Source: Wuchereria bancrofti
Lineage: Eukaryota; Nematoda; Chromadorea; Rhabditida; Onchocercidae
DNA length: 64,000 nucleotides
Reading direction: 5' to 3'
Assembly: GCA_005281725.1 (NCBI GenBank)
Contig: SSBO01000012.1
Location: 11,533,957-11,597,956, forward strand
Shown here: piece by piece, positions 12,801-27,664 of the stretch
Layout: every line of letters begins with the position of its first letter
How positions within the stretch are numbered: the first letter of the stretch is position 1
Position numbers and translations under genes: made by a program
The notes under the pieces: model-generated
The model's input: only the letters and a program-made list of their open reading frames with translations
Told to the model about the DNA's origin: nothing
The model's database searches: none

Positions 12801-15800
12801 ATGGAAAATACAGTTTGAATGTCTATTTTATTTAAAAATGAGTATATGGGAAAAGAAAATATTACCTGAAATTGTCATGAGCGAAACGTTCTAGTGTGTG
12901 TTCGCGACTAACTATGAAATGACGTGTCAGCAGTGACATTTCACGATTATTCATAGGACAGTCGAGTTTTTGAGAACGTGACAATAGATCCTGCATGAAA
13001 ATTTAATGAGTGATCATCATTCTTACTACGTTGAAGTGAATGTCAGCTATAGACACGTGATTTTGGTGCTTCTGATAAAGCTCATCATTTTCAGAAATAA
13101 AACGTACATTGTGCTTTCACGGTGAAGTTTTCTCTTTATAACACTGAAAAGCATATTACAACTCCCTTATCGCACCATATCACAGGCATGAACATAAGCT
13201 TGAGCGCAAATACAAGCTTCTGTTAAGCCAGAAGGATATCTTTTTTTTTGCAAATGTTGACTGATGTGGAACAGTTTTCAATGAAACTGAAACAGCCCTC
13301 ATCATTAAACAATCGATATTAGTGCGAATTAGAACTGACCGTTGCTTCCGCAGATGGTTTGCAAATGGTCGGAAGGACATGAACCAAGCTGGCAGGTATC
13401 ATGCCTCGACCACCGGTTCTCATATTTTCTCCCCTAACAAACTGACTGCTGCGAAGCGACGCCCCACAGTAGCCGTCGCTCAGGAACAACAAATCACCCC
13501 TTTTGAAACTCAAACAGATGCTCCACTCCTGCTCACCTGAAGAAGGTACAGGCATTACAGCTTGTGAGTGCTTTTCATGTTCATTGCATTCTAGCTCTCG
13601 TCAGCGACCAGTAAAGATATTAAAGATTTGTGTAGTTCAGAGGATACACTGGAGCCTTACTAGAGCTCAGATCAATTGAAATTATAAATATCTAACAATT
13701 GCCTTCGTTGCCGAAATGATCGTAAAGAGCCAAAAGATATTTTGATTTGTTCTTTAATCCATTCAGGAAAAATTCAACAAGTTCCTTGACATCTTTCGTA
13801 TTAGGAGACTGGAAGCAGTGCTCGTCGCCACCGACCGTTTCAATCGTAAGCATTTCGACACCACTTCTGTTATTTCTAAAACATTTTAGAAAAACTGACT
13901 AAGACAACATTTGACTTATATTTTGATGCCAAGAGAGGAAAACCTGTACTTTGCTTGTTTGAATAAGTGAATAACCAAAACAGTTTTATGTAGAAATAGC
14001 TTGACTGGGAGTATATATCATTATAAATGAAACGACAAATAACGAAAGGAGGAGAAAAGCATTCCGAAATTGAGGATGATAGAGTGGTTTTATACATAAC
14101 TCTGCTTTCTTGCTTGATTATTTGATGATTATTAATTTTGGATCGAGTAAGAAGAATGAGAAGTAAAGGGAGCGATGCATTGTCTTCGTACACCGACAGC
14201 ATTATCAGTCCAATCCGATCTAATCTTTTTTCACGTCTAATGGGCTTCAGCTAACCAAACATTTTGAAAACTTGATTTCACTTACGTCATAGATACAATT
14301 CGTGAAATTTGTGGATAAGGAAGCTGTAGAATAACGTCGTCCTGAGCATCGACCACAACAACGCCTTCCCAATTTACCGCAATGAGCAACTGAGCAACTT
14401 TTGAACATTTTAATATTTCAATATTAATTTTATTAAACACTGAATCCAAACCACTAGTGCTAACTTATGCAAACAGTAGTGTTACCTGACTGTCGGGAAA
14501 AGGAGAATTGGCATAACTAAACGCTTCGAAATATCTGGAAAAAAGAAGTGGCCATTTCTGTTTGGCGAATGTAACCACATCTGCCTTCACTCGCTCCGCT
14601 GTTGGACGGTTCTGTTGAAATTTCTACAAGAAATTTCATTCCTCATTTCAAAGATATCTCATTATCTCTTACACGCCGAACATTTCACTATGACTGGTGC
14701 CAAATAATCCCTTCGGTTAAGCTAATGTAGCATTAGCTAGCTATGAGACCGCTATTACCTTTCATCTGGAGGCAAATCATTGGGTCCAGCTGTGTTCGAC
14801 ACAGTGTGACTAAGTGTCAGCAGGAGGACATTGCCAGGTGAACAACACAAAGATACCTTTCTGAAGGCATGAAGTACGAGGTGCAACCACTTCTCGCAGT
14901 TGTTCTCGTTGGTGTCCTGAATGTCACCCTCCGGAAGGTACATCACCAAGCTGTTCTCCAGCGTATCAATACTTATCGTAGCGTCCTCGTGATAAATGTA
15001 GTACTGCTGGGCAGCGAGTACTGCCAATTCTTCTTCCTTGTTTGTGAAAAGAGCATTAATTATGAAGGAACTCTTCTAGCAAAAGTATGCAACTTTGTCA
15101 GAAACAGCAATCCATCTTGAACTCCCGCTCTATCCCTAATATTTTGGAGCGGAAGCCGGATGCATAAGGTAGTAACTGGATCCGATCATGACATGTCTCA
15201 GAGTGTTGTCTCTTTCGTAACCAATCTAGTCAGTAGTTACTACTTACTAAAAATGGAATGAAAACTCACCTTAGTGGTGCGATATTCGCCATACTTGACA
15301 CCTCGAATGATCTGATGATAAATTAGATTGGTGCTTATGGAATCGCTGCTAAAAATTGTAAAACGTTTCTTTCAATCCTCCCAGTTATTTCTGATTATTT
15401 CAATGCATATTTCGGTACAGAATTCAAGAAATTCATCCATAGCATTAGCAATTTAGCAATACATTTGCAGAATTGAAAGTGATAAAACGGCAAAGCAACA
15501 TGGATTATGATATAAGTATGAGAGTAAGATATACGCTCCGCTAACTTTGCTTGAGAAATTGTAGAGGTCAATTGTAGAGGTCATCTATTAGCTATTACGG
15601 GTAGTGTCATCAATAGAGATAACTGAAGCGCTAGCAGCATAACTATTTTGAATGTTACCTTGGATCATGCCACGGACTGAAAATTTCTTTTCTGTAGAAG
15701 AAACGCCATAATGGATTTACAACTTCCTTAGCTGTTTCCGTTGCATACTGTTCGCACTGACTTATTGCATCCATGATGTGATCCATTCCGCAACCGAGCG

Positions 15801-18800
15801 ATACTACCTATAACGCACTTTGTCTATTATATACTTTTAATGTCCCGCTTAGCTGTAAAAAATCAATTGGATTTTCTTTTTAAAAAAACATTTTTTTAGT
15901 GAGAAGTTGTTACCCACCCTTCTTCTTTACCCTTGCTAGGAGAACAAAAAATGAGTCAGAGACAATTATTCATTAGAAATAAGCTGAATTTGAATTAAGT
16001 AACAATATTAGATGTAACGATAAAATAATGAGAAAAGTAAAGGATTATTTCTAAAGTTAAATATAAATCATTGAATGGAGTATTAATCACTTGTCGGATT
16101 CAGCAGCATTCACAAAAGTAAAAAAGCAAATTATGCAAATTATGGATTTCTAAATTTTGGTAAGCCAATTTTTCGTTTATTACTTTTATTACAAAAAATT
16201 AAGATAGAAAGATGAAAAGCAGGAGCCAACCTTATCGAAGTACGTAATATAAAGAGAAAATCCAAACGAGTCCTTGAGTGAAATGCACTCTGCAAGTTCA
16301 TCACAGATCTCTCGGGATGTTGTCGCCGAGTCTACACAAACAGTTATTATGGTACCATCCATGAATGTAATGTGTATTGATACCGGCTTCCTCATTTTTG
16401 ATGCCTGGAAGCAACAAATAAGTGAATTCCTTAACATGCAAATTAAGGCATTTAAAGTCCGGGACACTAATCAGTCTTTGATTGTCCGAACTTTAAATGT
16501 ATTAATACAAAGAAGACTTGTCAGATCGATCATAGTCTCCTTTGTAAGTTTTATCTTAATGAGGTGTAAGACAATTCTAACCTGAAAATTTTTAAGATAA
16601 AATTTTGAAATGGAAGACTGCAAACTTAGGCGTAAATTTCTCAATGCTTTGAATTATTTAAGATTAAAAAGTTGTTCTAAAACTTGGTTTCATTCCACAA
16701 TAGTTATCAAAATAACGATTTTTGATTTTTCGATTTTTTAAAAATCTGCGATTGCACTCTTACACGTTGAAAGTTACGCGAAGCTGGAGTTGGATGAATT
16801 ACCTGAGTACACGTATCAAAAGTCAAAAAATAACCTGTATCTCTACGGAGTTGGGAGGATAATTACGTGTTCCGTTTGATAATGTCCGTTTTAATTTGCT
16901 TTCTATGTATTCCGCAAAACGTCCAGCAGGGCAGGTTTGTCGTATGAAGCATTGCAAATAGGGCAGGAAACGGTCTGTTGGAGTGAAGCAACCTAAACAC
17001 AATGATAACAGTATCCAACCACGCGCGCACGAACTTCCTGACGGATTTCTCGTCAACTGCTTGCATATTTGGCAGTATATTTCGTCCCTGTAAGGTCATC
17101 GCTTGGAAGGGTTTATTTGGAATTGCACTAATTAACCGACTGAATGAATATTGTCAGCTTAGCCATCTTTTTGCATTCTCCTATTAATTTTCCAGAAATT
17201 CGAAAATGTGAAGGAATTTATCAAATATTCTTACGAAAAGCATTACAATGTTTAAATTTAAAAGTTGTTGACGCTTTTATCAGATTCGACTCTGGAATTC
17301 TCGAGATTCGAATTCCTACCTCATATCTGGTCGTAGAATGCCGTGTCCGACGATGAATTGCAATTTGTCTTGGTTAGACGACACAGCCTCATCCAAAAAT
17401 GTGCTGTAATACTGCTGGTAACCACCGTGTCCGGTGACACTTCTCATTTGCACTCCTCTTTCGCCGGGTGGCGCATCGATATGTGTCGGGAGAGCCAGCT
17501 CCGCGGTTGAAGAAAGCCGTTTTGTTGAGTTGAATGGCTGAAAAGAAGGATGGCAGTGTTTCTGTTGAGGAACCACTCTCATCCTATGCATTTCTAAGCA
17601 TAATTCTTTCCAAAGTAACCTAAACGTTCCACCAGTCAATCCCATACAGCTCACCTGTTCATAGTCACTTTCACGCTGGCTTCTTCTTTTGAACACGTCT
17701 CTTCCACTTATCATCATGTGCAGCTTGCTTATCACAGATGTATGTTTGACCTTCAATTAGAGATATATTTAAATCTTTGACTAAAAGAGTTGGGTCTCTA
17801 TGAGTTTTAAAGAGAAAAAGTGTTATCCACGAAATGATCAGAGACAGTGTCCACTTGAAATCATCGTCTTGTTTACTACAGGAAGCGAGTGATATGCGCA
17901 ATTGACGCCGAGCTAATACCACCAACGGAGTACAGGACAGATACTTCCAAATGATACATGAGGTGAGTGAATTAATTTCGATATTCCTCTTCCACATCAC
18001 CGTTTTTCAAATAAATTTAATAAGCGTACGTTGTTGAAATTCTGCGAAGGCGACGAGATTCTTGGTTCTACTATATCTCCCATAAAACGCTGTATCACCA
18101 ACCAAATTGCTAATGCTGCCTGTAAATTTGAGTTGAGCAAAAACATTAAGCGATGACAATGGAGAGCAGAGACTTGGTTTAAATGAATGAGTGAATCATT
18201 TCTGGATAAACGAGGCAGTCAACCGGAATAGTGGTGACTTACAGCACGATCCAAATCGGAACCATGTGATAGCAGTGCAGTGCGAAGTGGCTTTCGCATG
18301 TAATGAGCATTGTTCTGTATTTGAAAGTATGCTGCTGCAAATTTTTCAAACTGGAAAGCAATCAGGTTGTCATTGCTTGCTGCTCCTGTTGCTGCTTTCT
18401 CATTATGGCTTGTCGACCGATAACTGGAACTATTGGACTCAGCTTGAAAGTTTAAGCTTACTTTACCAAGATAAAAAAATTTCCAATTGTTTCCTAGAAC
18501 CTTAATTTTATTTGTCGAGCTTCAATTTATTTGTCAAGTTTTAAGCTCAGTACAAAATTTTGGATTCGAATTTCTAAAGTGGAATGTTTGAATTGTTACA
18601 TTTCATTTTGTCGATACCACTTCTCAGTTTGAATAATATCACAATGAGAGATGCTGTTAGGCGGTGAGTGACCGACCTGAAAATGACAAAAATATGCCAC
18701 AAATTTTCATTGATCTTCAACAATTCAATAAGAATTGCAGATAAATATAAGGCCACCAGATCAGTATCACAGCCATCCGCGTTGACAGAGACTGAAGTGA

Positions 18801-21800
18801 GACTGGCGTTACTACTCAGGACATCATCCTCTGACACCATCATTGCAGGATACTGTTGGCCATGCTCGATTTTGCGCCGAAGCGTATTTCGTATCACCGC
18901 TCCACGACAACGAGCATAAAAATAGTTCATTAGGTTTTGCTATTTCGCTTCTCTTTAGTTAATCACAGTTGAATGTACCAAGTGTGATGATTTGCTGATG
19001 GAAAGACATAAGAATATTCATGAAGGTGGCATGTCTTCCATGCTTATTTAATGAAGTGAGGTCGTGCATATCTCAAAAACCATTTGAAAATAAACTCACG
19101 GACAAAGCATAAAATTTTCAAGTCTTTTTCTTAGTAAGAAACCTGAAACTTCGTTATGATAGCTCGAAACAACTTGTAGTGCAGAACAATTTGCCGTGAA
19201 CGAAAGATCGCTTGAAGTCTTGCAAATCCTAATCGTATCTGAAATTTTACTCAATTTAATTCTCTTCTTAACTTACCTGTCCAACAGATATTCACATCAC
19301 ACTGTTCCACACCCGCAAATTATGCTCGCTCTCTGATTATTTCACCAGTCAGAACTGGGGTTACTGAACACCAAAAACTTCTCAAACTCTGAACTGATAC
19401 AACGCGATTATCTCTGACGCAACAACATTATTTGGCCTTAAAATTTCCTAAAGATAGAAGGGAAGAAGCTCCATTTGTCACAGGAATAGACGTTAACTTC
19501 CAGGAATGAATCCACTCAACAGTAATTAACTTTGGAAGTATTTCAAGAGTATAACTGTGAAATTTCTGAATCTTGACTTACATGACTAAAATACAATTAT
19601 TGCAGCCTAACCCAACAGTAACAAAAATCCCCCAACGCTCGTTTAGGTTTTTACTGAAGTCATAAGTTCAGGTTTCAATAACACGTAAAACGTGGATAAA
19701 TATCGTTTCACTACTCTGTTTTCACTTCTGCTAATTTTCTGAAACTACCATTCAGGCACCTTTCTTCATTATTACTACTCAGCATTTTATGCCTCTTATT
19801 GCCATTTTTCCTTAACAGCCAATTTTCCAACATCTGTCATGTTTTTAGGTCTACTTTCATCCCTTATCAGTTGTCAATAAAGAGAATATCGCAAAGAACA
19901 ACCAACCGACCTTTTAACATACTTTATCATCTTTATCTCCTCCTAATACGTCTTCCCTTAAAAAGGTGAAATTTTGCAGTCACCAACCGCCTCAGATTTG
20001 ACTACCTTACAAAACTCTAGATTTCAACTTTTTGGCTAAAAGTTTGTTCCTAATAAGACGAAAAAAAAACTACGATTGTAAATTCTTTCAAATCTATCAA
20101 ATCAAATTGATAAACTCCGAATCGCCAGGGTATTACCTGACGGTATCGTTGACGTTGTATGTAACCTCGCCAATACTTTTCGATGACGATAGCGGCAGCC
20201 TTCATCTGCTTAAATTGTATTCGATGAATCCACCCACGAACGGTTTTCTGAATTGTTGTCACTCGCAGTGTCAACATACGTTCTTGTTCCTGAATCACAT
20301 ATTATCAGAGCTAAATTCCACTCATATTTTTCAAAAATAATAAGTGAATAGATTTTCCAGTCTGAATTACCTTCTCAACAAATCAAAATGACTATTATGG
20401 TTAATTTCAGAAAGTTATTGGAACTTCTTTCCATTTTAGGCAGTTTAAGTTATAATTTGGCACTTTACAACAAATTCATTACTTGTTGTAGTAGCAAATG
20501 CTGGGCCTCCTTTAAAAATATCATTGTTTTTCCAAGCCTAATATCAGCTTCCGGTCCCAAAGTAATATCACAAATTCGTCGTGATGCCATACGGCAATTT
20601 ATCGTACGCAGTGGGCCTGAATATTGCTTTCGTTGCAATTGCAATTTAGTATTTATAAGATTGGTTTTGAATTATTTCGAAAACACAATTTTAGTTTTAA
20701 ATTTTATGAGGTTGAATTTTTACGATTGCAAGTAATTCAAGCCATGAAATTTTAGGACATCAAAACAAAAATGCAAAATTCAAATTTTCAGAATTTGGAT
20801 GATTCAGTGAGACAAAAACCTCACCGATACCATCGACGAGTAAGCGGTAGCGTTCCACAAAGCACTGATACTGATATCGAATGGGATAGCCTGATTTCCG
20901 AATCCTTACCATTTCCAGTAAACTCATATAACTCATTTGTTTGTAAACGATTTCACGCTCCATGAACTTTAATTACAGTCCTTTGGTTTGGGAAGAAAAG
21001 ATTAGCTCTAGTTAAGTTTATTCAAAGATACGTTTGTCGTTTGCCTGCTTTCGAAAAACTTGGATAGCCTTTACTAATTTTCAGGCTCTCTTCTATTTGC
21101 ATAACCGTGCTTTTCATAACTATTAGACGGTTATGAAAAATACTACTGTGTAAAGAGATTACAAGTTTACGCGAGGGAACGTAGAGTCTTAGGTTTTACT
21201 TTGGAAAAATTTCTAGCCAAAATTCTAGCATTACAGCCAAGTAATTCGATGTAGGTATTATGCCTAGAGACGACTGCCAATTTTTCAATTAGATGGAAAT
21301 ACTGCAAAGTTGGAAATTGAGGTCGAGAGTTATCCTTGGATAACAATGAAAATAGAAGGAGTTAAGGGACGATTTATTATGCTCTCAGACGCACTAGTTC
21401 AGTCTCTTCCAAGTCTATTTGTGACAAGAAATTTCGAATCACCCACGTCAGTGAATCCCAGTTAGTTACTGCACAACAATGAATGAAGAGGCCAAGAAAT
21501 ATTGACAAGTTCAACGGTTCGACATGTATCTTATGAGAAAACAATGTAATTCATATAACTTTCTCAGAAATCAGAGACTTCGAATAACGTTGTATCTTCT
21601 GAAAGACATAGCGAAATGATTAAGTTCAAAAGATCTAAAACACGTATATAACTTTTCTGGCAAGCTATGGACCATTGTTAGACAGATAAGGTAGCGGTTA
21701 ACGATGAAAGTAAAATCCGTGTATTAGTTGAAGCAAGTTGGAGGAAGCAGAAAAACGTTAGGAAAATTTTCTTAGGAAAATCCGGAACAGAGAAAGACAA

Positions 21801-24800
21801 TTTTGTTATTTTTCAAAATGATTATAGAGCTAAGGATAGAAGAGTACCTAGAAAATTATCTATTCGAAAATTCTTGCGCAGAAAGTGAATGGATGAGTCA
21901 GTTAACTTTGATTCCTTCAATTAGTAAAATTAACTGTGAATTTACCAGAGGGCGTTTGATCGCATTTGGTACAATGCAATTGATGAAGAAAGGTTCTTTA
22001 TGCTCCAAACTCGCAACTAAATTCTCCAGCAATTTTCTGAAGTGGCTAGCGACAGTTGGATGCTTGTTTCGCATCACTGACATATCGTCGTAGTTGTAGA
22101 CATCGTCAAAGAGCAGTCTGAGGAGTCGAAATTCACTCGCATGCAGAAGCTCGAGCAAATCAGAGGAAAACTTGTCGCGATTTTTGTCAATAAAGCCTGA
22201 AACGGACATGCGACGAAATTTTTTCAACTATTAGACTGACTAAAAAACGCAAAGCTTCAAATTAGTTTGCAATGTAACGAAAGAAGTAATGGCGACATTT
22301 TCATCAATACATCACCATAACTTGCACTGCAGCGGAAACAGCAACGTTAGCACGTATAACACGTTTCGGATACTGTCCTCTACACTAACAAAGTAATGCT
22401 AATAGCGTGACATTTGATTGTCATTCTTTCTACCACGATGAGTAAGAAAAGAGCAGAATGGAGAGAAGAACCTTTGGAATGATAGAAAACAGTGCCGGCA
22501 TAATGAGCTATGCCAAATGATCTGTCTAAATCAGATTGAGGCTTAAAATACAGTCCTTCGTTGCTTCCATGGTGTACATGCAACTTTTCCAGCATGTTTT
22601 GGTCAGTACCCTGAAAGCAGTCCTTGTTACCCAGAAAGCAGTCTTTGTTAACTAGAAGGGAGATCCTGTTTATCACTGAGATGCTAACTCATACCAATTT
22701 CTTCATCGTTAATTAGCATGCAAACCTTTGGGAGAACACTTTCTTCATCCATAATTGCCATAATGCTCATTGGTCCCAGAGCGATCAAATTCAAAACTTC
22801 CTTATTGTCCACAATTTCGATTGGTCCCCAACTTATCTGTTCCTTATCGTAAGTACTGAAAATTTACTCTCTACCGATTCAATTTGTGAAGAAACAAATT
22901 TTGGTACATCTAATATTCACTATAAGTTACGCATGAAGTTAATACGCAGATCTTCGCTGATCACTGAAAATAGAATAGTGATTTTGTGGAAGATGGCTAG
23001 GAAGTAACATGGCTAATCAGTGTATGACTATATTTTATACGAACAAGCGTTAATGTGAAGCAAAAAGCCTGTCTATTTCGCATGCTTTCCTTCAAAAGGG
23101 TTTGAACAATAAGAGTGGCAGTATCCAAAAGTGATGTCAAATGCGCAAATGTGCCGTCACCATTTGGTGAACATCTCGCAAAAAATAGGTGCTCACGGAC
23201 TCGTATTCAAGCCTGTCTTAAACTTTTCACTTCCGACTATTACTTTTTACTTCTGTCATCATTTCACCGACTACTGATAACAACATACCAACCTCTGTTC
23301 CATTTTGAACATTAAATTGATGAATAGCTGATGCAGGGTTTCGTTCGTATAATTTATGCAGAACTGCTCAAAGCTGTTGCGAACGAAATTCTCGAAACCG
23401 AAGATATCAAGAATTGAAATAGTATTATTCTGTGACTCTTCTTTCCGGACTCTTAAAAAATCCTAGTAGCTCATTCTGTTAAAGCAGTTCAGCATATCTC
23501 AGCTGTTAGATAATAAAAATTTAGCTGATGAATGCTAATTAAGTAAAGCGGAATGAGACAAAATTCCAATGAATTGAAAACTGAATTACCCATTCATAGT
23601 CCCATTAATCTTCTCCACAATGTGGAGGAAAAGCCGATGATATATTGCCTTGACGAAGATGTCACGTACATTGACAGTTTCTTCAGCACTCAGATATGAT
23701 ACGACGCGTTCTACTCCGATCATCATACTTCGTCTAATCAACGCGTTCACCAACAACTCTTTATTTATCTTCAAAATTGGTCAATTTTTTGCAGTTATTT
23801 GTTTAAATAATTAGACACTCTGAAATGAACTGTTGATCTGTTTGATGTGCTGTAGCTCAACCTTATCATTGTCAAACAGATTCTTTGATCTGCACGAATT
23901 CATATGATTCACTTTAGAAAGTGGATGAAAGCACTTCCTAACTGTCATCTTCCATTTCAGTTTTAATTAAGAAAAGATAAATTATTGCTTATGCCACACA
24001 TTTATGAAAAGCATACTGAAAGAAGTTCCGCAACTCTTTCGATTTCAAATGTATCTCTGATTTCCACTGCTTCGACATTGTTCACTGATTTGGCTAAAAA
24101 TGAAATTAACTTAGGCTGCTATTTCTCGACAAGAGAAATGTATCCGAACCTGAAGTCTGAGTGACAAATTTTTAGAGTTCAGCAATCTAATTTAGTATCT
24201 TTCACCACTTCACAATCGCTAATGGCTACTTTGTTAGCAGTCAATTTACACTTACCGATATATTTGATGTTGCCAGCATGTAGTATTGCAGCAAGAATTT
24301 TGAAAATGGACCAAATTTCTGAATCTTTAAACATCAGAACTTTCATGGAAGAACGGATCTCGGCCAGATCGGCTGAATCATTCCGGCCTTCCACTTCCAC
24401 AGCATCACCCTTCAACAGTCACTGATATGAGGAAGACAACTGTACTTTATGAGCCAGGAATTATCGAGATGATAGATGACATCAGACAAGCAGCAGACAT
24501 GAACGAGCCAACCTGATTCAGGTAGTAGTAATCACTCGCGTTACTTAGGGACAGTTCTTGCTTCTCTGATGCAGTTAAACCGGCGAGGAGACAATAAAAT
24601 ATATGGTAATTCCGTTCATCTGATGCTTGTGAAACGACTCGCGACTTTTCCAGTAAATAATGCTCAAATCTCGCACCTTCAATTGCACCATTACTTGAGA
24701 AGTACAGGTCGATATTACGTCCAAAACGTGACGAATTATCGTTCCGCGTCGTTTTCGCATTTCCAAACGCTATAAATCACTTTTGTCGAAGCATTAAATT

Positions 24801-27664
24801 CAGTAAGCGTATGCAGTTGTCCCAAAAGCAAGCAGACCACGGACTTACATAAGTTTGAAGTAGCTTAACTATTTCTCAGTAAAAAGGAAATTAAGCAACC
24901 GTCACAAACATTTGGAACACAGGAATAGATAAGCAGACAACTTCACGTTTCGGACCTGATACGGAAGAAAGAAAAAAGAACTTTCCTGCAAACTCCACCG
25001 GTATGAAGTCTACCGGTCGAGCTGAATTCTGCTAGTAAGTGTTTTATGCACACATAATTGACACGTTAGTTGCTAGGTTGAATTGATTAAATGTCCGTTA
25101 TCTTTACCCATTAATGAATTGTTTATAAACCTTCTATGATTGGATTTGTTTCCAAAACTTGCTGCTCAATCCAGGAATGTTGGCCAGATATGGTTGCTAG
25201 AAACTGAATAACTAGTTTTGCAGATTCTGTTTTGCCTGAACCTGATTCGCCACTGAAATGAGAAGTGATTAATAAAATAAATTTCATTTTAGAATTTACT
25301 TCAAACATTGGTTGATGTGTTGTACCTTACGGTGCTACTAATTTAAACTGTTAAACACTTAGTGAAATAGTGCTGGAATGATTGGCAAATTCAATTCAAT
25401 TAATTGAAATTAAAATATAAGCATTCAAATTGGTAACACAATTCATTTAAATTTCTTTGGATTCAAAGCCTCACTCACTTTTTAGTTGAAATGCAAGCAG
25501 AAAGAAAGTTTAACTTAAACTAACTTAATAAAGACACACTGATCTCGATTACTTGATTTCATATTGCAGTAGGCAGAGTTGGCGATTGCGAAGATGTGGG
25601 GCGGGAGCTCACCAATTCGTCGATTACGATATAATCGAATTTGCTCTATTGAATAAATGGGCAAAGGAGTATTAGGATTTACGGCTATTAGCACGGAACC
25701 GACGTACGTCTGTAAAATTAGTCTCGAAATGAATGGGCCAATTATTGCAATTAAATTTTACATTTTAAAAAATATTTTTAGACGAAAATAGTACAATCTC
25801 GAAAAGTTCTATCTGTTCCTGTTAAACGAGTCGTTTGTATATTCGTGCAAATGCTTTAACTTCAATATTTTATCCGCATTCCCCCAGCACGCCCCGTGTT
25901 CCCCTAACCTTTCGGTTTCAATAAGCTCTCCATTGTCTCTTCCTTCCCTGTTTGGCAGTATCGATTAAATCCTTTTTCAGCTTCATCGATATTCCACTCT
26001 TCATGCTATTCTGCACTTTGTTAATCAAAACAATTAAATTTTTACTTTCATTTTCTATACCTTTTCCGCTCCGTCCTTCCAATCTTTATTCCTACCGCTC
26101 ATCCATGCCAGGAATGATTCCAATGTGTCTTGGCTTATGATCAAATAAATGATCCATGTTTGCGCAAATTCTTGACGTAACTAACATTTGTTATCATTTG
26201 GCAATTCTTGAATTTTTATTTTTGCATGGTTTTGCCGTAACATCTTGTTCTACTAAGGTTTCTTGTTATGGTTAAACGCCGGTATGCACAGTCTCTTAGA
26301 CTTTTAGATCAAAGGCTTAAGACTCTGTTCAGGTCTAAAAGTTTGTGAGATATTTCGAGGCTGAGGTAGGTAAACGTAAGGAAGCCAGTAGGGAAAACAA
26401 GAAAATAAAAATGGAACAAGCAGTAGGAAGGAGGACGTTTACCACTTTTAATGCAAGGAATTACTACTATCCAGTATTCTCGGATTAGAATTTCTAAAAC
26501 TTACTGTTGGGCTCTAAATCCTTAGAGAAGCAAGTTCCTAACTGTCGAAAGAATTTTTGTTTTCATTCTTATTATCGCTGTCAAAAGTCTTCTCCTCTTA
26601 TAGTTCTTGTCATCATTATCGAGAAAAACTGGCTGATGTCTGCGTAAGTTTATAAAAATTATGGAAAATTACTTATTATTATCATCATTCTTACAGCCGG
26701 TTTACCAGGTATTTTAGGGCGAAAGTCCTAGTGTCTTTCTGCTCTGTCACTGACCTTGGAATCAAAAGTGATGAACCAGTCTATCCAACGAACTACTCTC
26801 GATCTTCATTTGTCAGGTAATTCCTGCTTCTCAATAGTTTTCCGTTTAGCGCCTTCTGGTTAGATGGTTGGAATTCTAATTCAGAGCCGTCCCTTCCATG
26901 TTTTCCGGGAAGTCATCGGGTATTACCAGTATGTTAATAGTGATAATATGCTGCTCATTAATGGATTAGTGCCTAACATATCGAAACACTCAACTGATAT
27001 TTCATCCCTTAATATTAACTTACGTAGATAAGTTTATTGTTGTAGCGCACGAATAGATTTCGAAGCAGTGCGGCCTTATGCAAATCACTCAAACTGATCA
27101 TATCTTCGACACCTTGCACTGAAGTTGCATGCATCACACGATAAGGGCGGTCTGTTGGCAGCCATTGTTCCTGAAAGATGTCAACCATTTGAATCAACCG
27201 GACGGCTCAGAATGACGCTCCGCTAGGGTCTGGTAGAAATTTTTAATGTAATTTAGTTGCAATGGTGATGGTTAAAGTAGAAGAGATCATTCATTTGTTC
27301 TTTTTGGATGATAAGAAAGAGACACTCATGAAACTTGTCTTCCTTTGATATTAAATTAGACACTAAAGGAGTGATAATTCTGTTGATAGAGACAGGACAG
27401 AATTACCTGAGAGAAATCATCAATCACTCTAAATCTGCTATCCTCAACTTCTAGAACTCGTGCTCCAACTGCGCAAAGGAGTCGACTTTTTCCGATCGGT
27501 TCGAGCCATAAAAAATCACCCTGCAAGAAGCTTACTGAACAATGTGGTTTTATACAGTATAATTACTGTTAGCGGAAACTATTTCAGGTAGAAGGTTCTC
27601 ATACCACTGTTTCACCACTAATACAGATAAAGATGAGATGCCATACCTTACTGAACTGAACCAT
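9840..27664 (-). CDS. hum-6: Unconventional myosin class VII
   Basis: Actin-based motor with a two-module cargo tail, ortholog type of human MYO7A and C. elegans HUM-6. The start ATG at 27664 opens an 18-base exon (MVQFSK) joined in phase to 27520-27407 ([10 protein letters not shown]). The motor runs to about 20530, with GESGSGKT P-loop (exon 25252-25131), switch I NDNSSRFG (exon 24769-24513), switch II DIFGFE (about 23420) and SH1-like [15 protein letters not shown]. Four IQ motifs follow at about 20290-20140, 19240-19142 and 18910 (for example VRGWIHRIQ and [12 protein letters not shown]). The tail has MyTH4-1 (about 18360-16830), FERM-1 (16470-13700), SH3 (13555-13390), MyTH4-2 (12990-11880; [25 protein letters not shown]) and FERM-2 (11850-9840). 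The last exon, 9941-9840, starts [12 protein letters not shown] and ends with TGA. No long single alpha-helix is seen after the IQ motifs. The whole family layout is present, so the gene looks complete and functional. Confidence 0.94.
21111..21139. repeat. 10-bp hairpin in a myosin intron
   Basis: TTTTCATAAC (21111-21120) and its exact reverse complement (21130-21139) flank 9 bases. The hairpin lies within the roughly 0.9-kb intron between two motor exons. This is probably incidental secondary structure. Confidence 0.7.
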
